From: Halicephalobus mephisto
Taxonomy: Eukaryota > Nematoda > Chromadorea > Rhabditida > Panagrolaimidae
Direction of reading: 5' to 3'
NCBI GenBank assembly: GCA_009193035.1
Contig: SWDT01000747.1
Coordinates: 1-15,395, forward strand
Length of the DNA stretch: 15,395 nucleotides
Below are positions 9,253 through 15,395 of the stretch, piece by piece. Positions within the stretch are counted from its first letter, which is position 1. Each line of letters opens with the position of its first letter. The translations under genes and the position numbers were made by a program. The notes below the pieces were generated by a model. The model saw only the letters and a list, made by a program, of their open reading frames with translations, was not told the origin of the DNA and did no database searches.

Positions 9253-9370
9253 GCTAGGGGTCAAACCAGGGTGAAAGCACGCCATCCCGTTCGATCTGGC
9301 CAGTGAAACGCCCTAGGGCTCGATTAGTACTTGGATCGGAGACGTCCTGGGAATCTCCAGTGCTCCTAGC
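9253..9370 (+). rRNA. 5S ribosomal RNA gene
   Basis: This 118-base sequence is a 5S rRNA, the small RNA of the large ribosomal subunit, made by RNA polymerase III. GCACGCCATCCCG at 9277-9289 and TACTTGGATCGGAGACG at 9328-9344, followed by TCCTGGGAAT, are the conserved core and internal control region; GGATCGGAGACG is the nematode form. Helix I forms from 9253-9261 with 9362-9370 (nine pairs, two of them G-U). Helix II forms from 9266-9273 with 9309-9317, with a single bulged A at 9315. From memory of the C. elegans gene, the stem sequences differ while the pairing is kept, and the middle around 9301-9310 departs from the usual AAGTTAAGC. It stands alone here rather than in a visible tandem array. 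It may be a functional variant copy or a young pseudogene. Confidence 0.88.
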
Positions 9371-9373
9371 TTC

Positions 9374-9379
9374 TTTTTT
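9374..9379 (+). terminator. RNA polymerase III terminator of the 5S gene
   Basis: A run of six T residues begins four bases after the last base of helix I. This is the standard pol III stop signal and fixes the direction and the end of the 5S transcript. Confidence 0.75.
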
Positions 9380-9500
9380 GTTTCTCTCCCGGACTGATGA
9401 GAGGAAGGTTTGAACGAGAGAGTGTCTTCGGTCCTCTCTCACCTCTTTCTCACATCCTCTCTTCTGCTCAGTTTTTAAAACTGGGACTTTTGAAAATTGA
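9380..9500. other. C/T-rich, G+C-raised flank of the 5S gene
   Basis: The block stands out from the surrounding A+T-rich DNA by its CTCTC-rich composition. GAGAGAG at 9416-9422 can pair with CTCTCTC at 9434-9440 around an 11-base loop. It may be leftover 5S repeat-unit spacer carried in with the gene. I could not recognise an SL RNA or snRNA in it. A minus-strand open frame spans it and the 5S gene and is a shadow. Confidence 0.4.
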
Positions 9501-10421
9501 CTCCTCTTCATTGATCTTAGAAATATATTTCTGATTATTTACCAACTTAAAAACAATGACAATCAATAGTTCATTTTTCAGTCCCATAATTTTCGACAAA
9601 ATGGGATCATAATTATTAATAAAAACAAAACAGTTATTTTTTTAGATAATTAATTGACATCGAGAACTGAAGTTTTCAAAATTTGGAAATTTCTAGAATC
9701 TTTGGTTTCAGATATTAGTTTCAAATCTCCATTGGATATCAAGAAGATGTTGGAACCTTCCATGATTATTTAGAAGGTTAGAAAACCTTTCACATTATTC
9801 CAGAAGACTCCAGGAGCTTAACGTTTTTAAAGATCCGAAGAACTTGATCCAACTTTAGAAGATCTTGGAAATTTCTATTAGGTGATATGAGATCTTCATA
9901 TCTCCCATAGTTTTGAGTTTCATATAAATAGAGAGGATTCCACATTCTTGAGTTTTGACGATTTCCAAGAGATCGGTTCTCCTGAGGCCCCCAACTTCCC
10001 GATTTAGATAATTATGGGTATCTTTTAATGAGGAATTAAACAAAGTAGAATTAATTCATAGCAATGGATTTGATTAGTTTCTGAATCTTTTGTTCATTGA
10101 AACAATATATTAGGAGAATGTTCAGAAATTCAGGTTGTTCTATTTATTAGTTCTTATCCATTTTGAAGTATTGGAGAACACACTGAAAGACGGATAGTTT
10201 CGAGGAAATTCAAAATCTGACATTTCTAAGATGCTATTCACGACTGTTTCAAGGGAGTTGAAAACTAGGTAGTTGAATAAAATAATTAGTTTTTAGGATA
10301 AGTGAGGAGTTACTTTTTCCGTAATGGAATCTGATAAACGAATGAGTCAGAAGATGTAACTCTTTGGATCACTCAGACATTATTTATAAAGTAATAATAA
10401 GAATTGGAAGACCTGAAGAGG
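9501..10421. other. Intergenic DNA with diverged repeat remnants
   Basis: At 9660-9860 the TTCTAGAA (9691-9698) and TTCCAGAA (9798-9805) texture returns, including the CATTGGAT match to about 3196. The remainder is plain A+T-rich DNA. No gene is supported; the minus-strand 62-codon frame at 9855-10043 has no gene features. Confidence 0.4.
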
Positions 10422-10466
10422 ATAGTACCCACAATTTCCGTATATTTGAATTGTTTGGATACTATT
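10422..10466. repeat. Possible diverged short hairpin element
   Basis: ATAGTACCCA on the left and TTTGGATACTAT on the right give an ATAGT/ACTAT stem over the same span of about 45 bases as the copies near 0.7-3.3 kb, with a similar TTTGAATT core. The end sequence differs at the sixth base, so membership in that family is uncertain. Confidence 0.25.
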
Positions 10467-11540
10467 TCGTTAATGAGAAAGAATTTCTGATTATGACCAA
10501 TATTCCTCATTTTTAGTTTCACTTTTTTTGACTATCTCAATACAATGAAAGTTGTTAGAGAATAGAAGAGATGTGGACACTCTCGGACAAGTTTAGGAAT
10601 TTTATTCATTTGTATGATAGTCATTTAACAGTGTTGAAAATGAGCTTGTATTCAGTTCCATATTACATGACATTTTGTGCTGTTTATCATATGAGAATTC
10701 GGCGGAACTTTTGATCCAACTTGGAAAAGCTTTGTTTGTATATATTTCATTTCGAGGTTCTAACTCAAGGTTTTATTAAGTTATTTAAGGATTTTGAGAG
10801 GAGTACGATCTGTTTAGAATTTTCACTTAATTACTGAGGTTTTGAGTTTCATGAGTTGTTTGAAATAAAGGGTCAGTTTCTTTGATACTCAAATAATTTA
10901 GTATTATGGAATTCAGACTGTAATATATGTGGGATATCGCAGAAAACAAAATTCTGAATTGAATGGTTCATAACATTCCAGAATTCGATTGCTTTTTATT
11001 TATGAAAAATTATTTTGGAAACTTTTTTACAACAATGCTTCAAAAATGACCATATCTTAGTGAATAGGAGGTCAGAAGAGATATCAATGTACTTATAATT
11101 ACAGTGATACAAATATATCTGAATAACAGCTGAACCATGTCCTTCTGTCATTCCTAGAGGAAGATATGAACAAGTGCCCTATGACCCCCAACACAGTTCA
11201 TATTTGAGAAATTTCATTCAACATAACAGTTAAAGGCTGATTTCTTGAAATGTTGTTAAGAAATACATGTTACATGATCCTATAAGATCAGATCGATTCC
11301 TTTTTTACTCAAATTTGGAGAAAATAGTGATTAAATTAGTTAAAAATATCAATGTGTTTTTTAGATAAAATACAATTATTTTCTTCACTTTTACTGCTTA
11401 TCTAGTTTGTAAAAACTATGTCCACTTTATAAATATGTCAATAGGTGTTTATTGACAATGGAAAGAAATACATTTCATTAAAATCGAGTTTCAAGCCGAA
11501 GAAAAAGTGATGATTCCTCTCAGATTTGAAGAGCAAAATA
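10467..11540. other. Intergenic DNA, no gene seen
   Basis: A+T-rich sequence with frequent stops. One TTCCAGAA palindrome lies at 10976-10983. No exon-like block, RNA gene or clear repeat is visible. Confidence 0.5.
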
Positions 11541-11604
11541 TGCATCACAGGGTAATCGAACCCGTAGATTCCGAATCTGACATCAGAATTGAGCGTTGAC
11601 ATTC
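11541..11604 (-). pseudogene. Degenerate tRNA-like sequence
   Basis: Read on the minus strand, GGTTCGATTAC matches the pol III B-box consensus GGTTCGANTCC at all but one position. About 35 bases upstream, CGCTCAATTCTG resembles an A box and D arm (GCTCAATTGG). AGATTCGGAATCT lies between them as a possible anticodon hairpin with CGG in the loop. However, the T-stem closing pair is broken (A where C is expected), the D stem does not close, the spacing is too short and the acceptor ends pair poorly. I read it as a decayed tRNA or a tRNA-derived SINE head. Confidence 0.35.
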
Positions 11605-12043
11605 AAATATTGCCAATTCTGAGACAATATATTATTTCCTATTCAATTCGAAATCTAGAAATTGTTCGAATCGGTAAAATCAACTCGGTGAATCCTTCAA
11701 TACGATTTAGTTTAGAGGAATAGATGACTTTTTATGTGCTCCTTCATACTATAATGATCTAATTACATTAGCTGTCAAACAAGTAAATTCACTAGTTTGT
11801 ATTCACTTGAACGTTTATAGGGAATTCTAATAAAGTGAAAGAATTCAGAAGTGCGACAATAATTGTGATACCATTACTCCTTACGAAACCTTTGATTACT
11901 CCGACTATATTTTTTGAACTATTTCTATTTCCCAACAGTGAATTTAAAAACTGACTGATTACTCATAGATATTAATAAATATTTTTATATGGAAATAATC
12001 TTGTATTTTGATTTCATTAAATAAATATCAGTGACTGTTGTAG
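11605..12043. other. Intergenic DNA, no gene seen
   Basis: A+T-rich. A short imperfect inverted repeat, CAAGTAAAT at 11780 with ATTCACTTG at 11801, is within what chance allows. An in-frame TAG at 12041-12043 directly precedes the membrane-protein frame, so that frame cannot extend upstream without splicing. Confidence 0.5.
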
Positions 12044-12382
12044 ATGCATAGTCCCCATGACAAGAGATATTCAGAACACAGAAGTCTTAACAGTCCCTTC
12101 TCTCCACTGAAGAGCATAAAAAACAACATTTCGGTGAACCTGGAGTCCTCCCTGAATGTAGCTCTGACACTTAGTAATATCGTTCTTATTTTTATATTGT
12201 GTCTAATAATTAAGTATAGACATACCGGTAACGATATTTTATTTTTTTTACTTCATTTCATTTCATTAGCCATTAATATTGTCCTTCACGAACCTACTGT
12301 TAAAATATTATGCGGTGATAAATTAGGATGCATTCTGTTGACTATATTACTTCCCACCACCACGATAACCATCATCTTTTAA
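12044..12382 (+). CDS. Possible small multi-span membrane protein, 112 residues
   Basis: A single uninterrupted frame runs from the ATG at 12044 to the TAA at 12380-12382. Residues 1-36 are polar and basic, with several Ser-Pro pairs. Three hydrophobic stretches follow at about 37-56, 65-81 and 94-112, the last reaching the C-terminus, separated by short charged loops (KYRHTGND and HEPTVKILCGDK). The patterning of loops between spans is more protein-like than other frames in the window. Still, A+T-rich DNA readily encodes hydrophobic residues, and I recognise no family. It could be an exon of a longer receptor-like gene, a decayed gene fragment or chance. No flanking exon in phase is evident, although TGTTGTAG just before the ATG could serve as a weak acceptor. 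Confidence 0.3.
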   Translation: MHSPHDKRYSEHRSLNSPFSPLKSIKNNISVNLESSLNVALTLSNIVLIFILCLIIKYRHTGNDILFFLLHFISLAINIVLHEPTVKILCGDKLGCILLTILLPTTTITIIF

Positions 12383-12742
12383 GCAATTTCCACCGTAGTA
12401 GTGATATACAATATTATTATAATTTTACTTGACTGCTAGTCAAAGCTAAGATACTATCCTGCAAATCTATTGTAATTATTTTTTGAGAACATCTTCACAC
12501 AACAACTGCTCTTACGTCGACGTTTCTGTCAACAGTTAAACACTAGGAAGACAGGAGAAAACCGTCATTTGACGAAAAATTCTGAAAACCTTTCTGTGTA
12601 ATTATTTCCAATAGTATTTATCGAAAAAATAATAGACAAATTCATTATTTATTCAATTCTCGAAAAATAAAGTTCAGTACTTCTATTCTAAATAAAGAAA
12701 ACACCGATAGGCAGTCGGATATTTGAACAACTACTACATGTA
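12383..12742. other. Intergenic DNA between the membrane frame and the satellite
   Basis: A small perfect hairpin, TTGACT-GCT-AGTCAA, lies at 12429-12443, about 50 bases after the preceding stop. No gene or other repeat is seen. The junction with the satellite is abrupt at about 12743. Confidence 0.45.
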
Positions 12743-13134
12743 GCTGATGAAGAGTTCCGTCCTGGAAGAGAAGGGGAAGACGAGGATCGTCGATGAACGA
12801 GTTACAAAATCGCTAACGTTTTGTGTTCGTTCTCCCGTCGTAAAGGGTTTTCATGTCTCTTCTCTTCAGTTTAACGAAGTTACCTCAAGGGGGGTCAGAT
12901 GAAATAGAAGAGAAATCATTTGAAATAAATTTAAGGAACTCGATGGTCCCGGAGGATATATGAATTTGAAGGACGAGAGTGTTGATTTTGGACATTTAAT
13001 ATCTCGGAGATAAATGCGTGACTTTCTAAAATTTTTTTTTTCAGATATGGGGAAATCTTGAGCTGGACCTGGCTGATGAAGAGTTCCGTCCAGGAAGAGA
13101 AGGGGAAGACGAGGATCGTCGATGAACGAGTTAC
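12743..13134 (+). repeat. Satellite array, first orientation, about 1.2 units
   Basis: GCTGATGAAGAGTTCCGTCC at 12743 recurs at 13072, defining a 329-bp unit. Over the 63 bases where the two copies overlap (12743-12805 and 13072-13134) I see one mismatch. In order, the unit holds a G+C-rich part (GGGGAAGACGAGGATCG), a CAGTTTAACGAAGTTACC segment, an A+T-rich spacer and a T10 run ending in CAG. In this orientation the unit carries an open frame of 51 codons from the ATG at 12747 to the TGA at 12900-12902. Coding by the repeat is unproven. Confidence 0.85.
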
Positions 13135-15395
13135 TCTCATTTCATCTGACCTACCTTGAGGTAACTTCGTTAAACTGAAGAGAAGAGACATGAAACCCTT
13201 TACGAAGAGAGAACTGAGACAAAAACTTAGTGATTTTTGTAACTCGTTTCGTCTGCATCGAAGGAATCCTCGTCTTCCCCTTCTCTCTCCAGGACGAACT
13301 CTTCAATTCAGCCAGTCCAGCTCGCTCAATTTCCCCATATCTTGAAAAAAAAAATGTTAGAAAGCTCACGCATTTATCTCCAGATATTAAATGTCCATCA
13401 ACATCCTCTGTCCTTCAAATTCCATAATAGTCCTCGGACATCGAGTTCCTTAAATTTATTTCAAATGATTTTCTCTTCTAGTATCTCAATCACTGACCCC
13501 CTTGAGGTAACAACTTCTTAAACCTGAAGAAAATCAGACAAAAACCCTTCTTTACGAAGAGAGAACGAAGATAAAACGTTGACGAGATTTTTGTAACTCG
13601 TTTCATACAACGATCCTCGTCTTCCCCATTCTACTTCCAGTGACGGAACTATCATCAAGCCAGGTCCAGCTCCAGATTCCCAATCTGAAAAAAAAATTTA
13701 GAAAGTCACCGCATTTACTCTCCGATTATATAAATGTCCATCCAAATCAACCAACTCTCCTCTCATTTACAAATTGCATATATCCTCCCGGAACATCGAG
13801 TTCCTTACAATTGTATTTCAATTTGATTTCTCTTCCTATTTCCATCTGACCCTTGAGACTTAATAGGAGATAACGCTCACAACAGTGACTGACACTAATT
13901 TGACTCGTTAGACGACCGTCTCTTAGGAGAGTGATTCCAGTACTACCTAAATGAGACGGCGGGAAGCGTGGTCCATACAATCAGGAAAACAGACAAAAAT
14001 CTTAGTGATTAAACCGTAATACCCTGCCCATTTATTCGTCTCATGGTCCAGCCCAGATGCCGCATATTGAAAAAAGACTTACGAATCAGTAGCATTTTAG
14101 TTCTGCTCCGAGAGTATAATGTCCAAATGTCAAACTGTATTCTCCTCCTTCAAATTCATATATCCTACGGGAGCCATCGGGGTTCCTTAATGTTTTCCTT
14201 TGATATCTCTTTCTCTAATTTCATCTGACCCCTCTTGAGGTACACTTTCGTTAAACTCCCGAAGCGAAGAGAACTGAAAACCCTCTTAGACAGGAGAAAC
14301 AGGACAAAAACGCGTTAGCGATTTTGTAACCCTCGTTCATCGCGATCCTCGTCTCTCTCTTCTTCTTCCAGGACGGAAACTCTTCCCATCAGCCAGGTCC
14401 AGCTTCCAGATTTCCCCATCATGAAAAAAAAAAATTTTAAAAAGTCACCATATCTCCGAGATAATTAATGATGCGTCCAATAATCAACCCACTCTCCTCT
14501 CTTCAATCTATCCCTCCAGGGACCATTCGAGTTCCGTTAAATTTATTTCAAAATGATTTCCTCTTCCATTTCATTCCTGACCGCCCCTTCAAGGTAAACA
14601 TTTCTGTAAACTGAAGGAAGCAGAACATGAAAACCCATCTACAACGTGAAACAGAGACAAAACGTTTAGCGATTGTTGTAACTCGTTCATCGAAATCGAT
14701 CCTCCTACTCCCCCTTCTCTTCCTGAGGAACTCTTCATCACCAGTACACAGCTCCAGATTTCCCCATAATCTGAAAAAAAAAAATTTTAAGAAATCACGC
14801 ATTTATCTACCGAAGATAGTTCAAATGTGCCCACCAGAATCAAATCAAACTCTCGTCCTTCGAACATTTCAAAATCCTCCGACCATCGACGTCCTTAACA
14901 TTTTATTTCAATATTTCTCCTCATCCATTCTTGACCCCCTTCAGGTAAACATCGCTAAACTACTGAAGCAAGAACATATAATACCCCTCTACAACGGGAG
15001 AACAGTACGAGACAAAACGTTTAGCGATTTTGTAATCTCGTATCATCACGATCCTCGTCTTCCCTTCTTCTTCCTTGGAACGGAACTCTTCTCAGCCATG
15101 GAGGGTGGTCGATACCAGACGGTGCAGAGGTGGAGTAATTCCCCATATTGAAAAAAAAATTAAAAGTCCACGCATTTATCTCCGAATATTAAATGCACGG
15201 TGTAAAATCACACTCTCGTCCTTCAATTCATATATCCCTCCGAGACCATCGCAGTTTCCTTAAATCTTATTCCAAATGATTTCTCTTCCATATTTCATCT
15301 GACCCCCCTTGAGGTAAACTTCGTTAAAACTGAAAGAGAGGAGCATGAAAAACCACCTACGAACGAGGAATCGAACACAAACGTTAGTGATTTTT
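13135..15395 (-). repeat. Satellite array, inverted orientation, six-plus units
   Basis: The same unit continues in reverse complement. The anchor TTGAGGTAA (or close variants) falls at about 13156, 13502, 13853, 14235, 14588, 14940 and 15309, giving periods of 346, 351, 382, 353, 352 and 369 bases. Each unit has the AAAAAAAAAATTTTA run and the GATTTTTGTAACTCG and CCTCGTCTTCC blocks. Copies differ by many one- to three-base insertions and deletions as well as substitutions. The unit starting at about 13853 is the most altered (about 13860-14040 is scarcely alignable). The array reaches the window end, so its full length is unknown. Open frames inside, including a 174-codon one at 14627-15151, are not conserved between units. 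Confidence 0.85.

Noticed and set aside
9394..9401. CTGATGAG after the 5S gene, and CTGATGA within the satellite, as hammerhead ribozyme cores.
   Set aside because: The second core GAAA and a closing stem II are not present at the required place in either case.
9254..9511. 85-codon minus-strand frame with many charged residues.
   Set aside because: It is antisense to the 5S rRNA gene and its C/T-rich flank; the composition comes from the RNA gene.
10244..10251. CTGTTTCA, the core of the nematode piRNA promoter motif.
   Set aside because: Only one clear hit on this strand, about what chance predicts for an 8-mer here; no clear 21U start was supported.
12238..12269. GTAACG...CATTAG as an intron in the membrane-protein frame.
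   Set aside because: It would be 32 nt, too short, and the frame is open through it.
14627..15151. Longest open frame in the window, 174 codons.
   Set aside because: It crosses unit boundaries of the satellite and is not kept in other units; small indels opened it by chance or by sequencing error.

Overview
The window reads as nuclear DNA of a nematode, probably a rhabditid close to Caenorhabditis (inference). The support is a multi-exon gene with very short introns (41-57 nt), most ending in TTTCAG or TTTAG. There is also a 5S rRNA gene whose internal control region matches the nematode form. Most of the rest is A+T-rich intergenic DNA, by eye about two thirds A+T. I see no bacterial-type operons, CRISPR arrays or intact autonomous transposons.

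Layout. Bases 1-1500 are A+T-rich with small dispersed hairpin repeats. Bases 1500-1695 are a more G+C-rich promoter/leader with an E2F-like site and a possible trans-splice acceptor. Bases 1696-2535 hold the best protein gene: four well-supported exons plus a possible fifth that would add a C-terminal membrane anchor. It is an acidic orphan protein that I do not recognise. About 100 nt downstream, bases 2662-2910 hold a smaller two-exon reading frame of 64 codons, preceded by a TTTCAG acceptor with no obvious donor. The spacing and acceptor suggest a nematode operon joined by spliced-leader trans-splicing (inference).

Bases 2911-9250 show no convincing gene. They contain diverged dispersed repeats rich in TTCNNGAA palindromes and a long-armed hairpin near 4.4 kb. 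A single 5S rRNA gene lies at 9253-9370, with a T6 pol III terminator and helices I and II intact. A degenerate tRNA-like sequence on the minus strand is at about 11.54-11.60 kb. A single-exon reading frame for a small membrane protein, of uncertain reality, lies at 12044-12382.

From 12743 to the end the window is a satellite array with a unit of about 330-380 bp. It starts in one orientation, inverts at about 13134, then continues as six and a fraction units in the other orientation. The inverted part carries many small insertions and deletions, whereas the first two partly overlapping copies are nearly identical. The inversion may therefore be an assembly or read-quality boundary rather than only biology.

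The two protein genes could be co-transcribed. Nothing in the sequence ties the 5S gene, the membrane frame or the satellite to them functionally.
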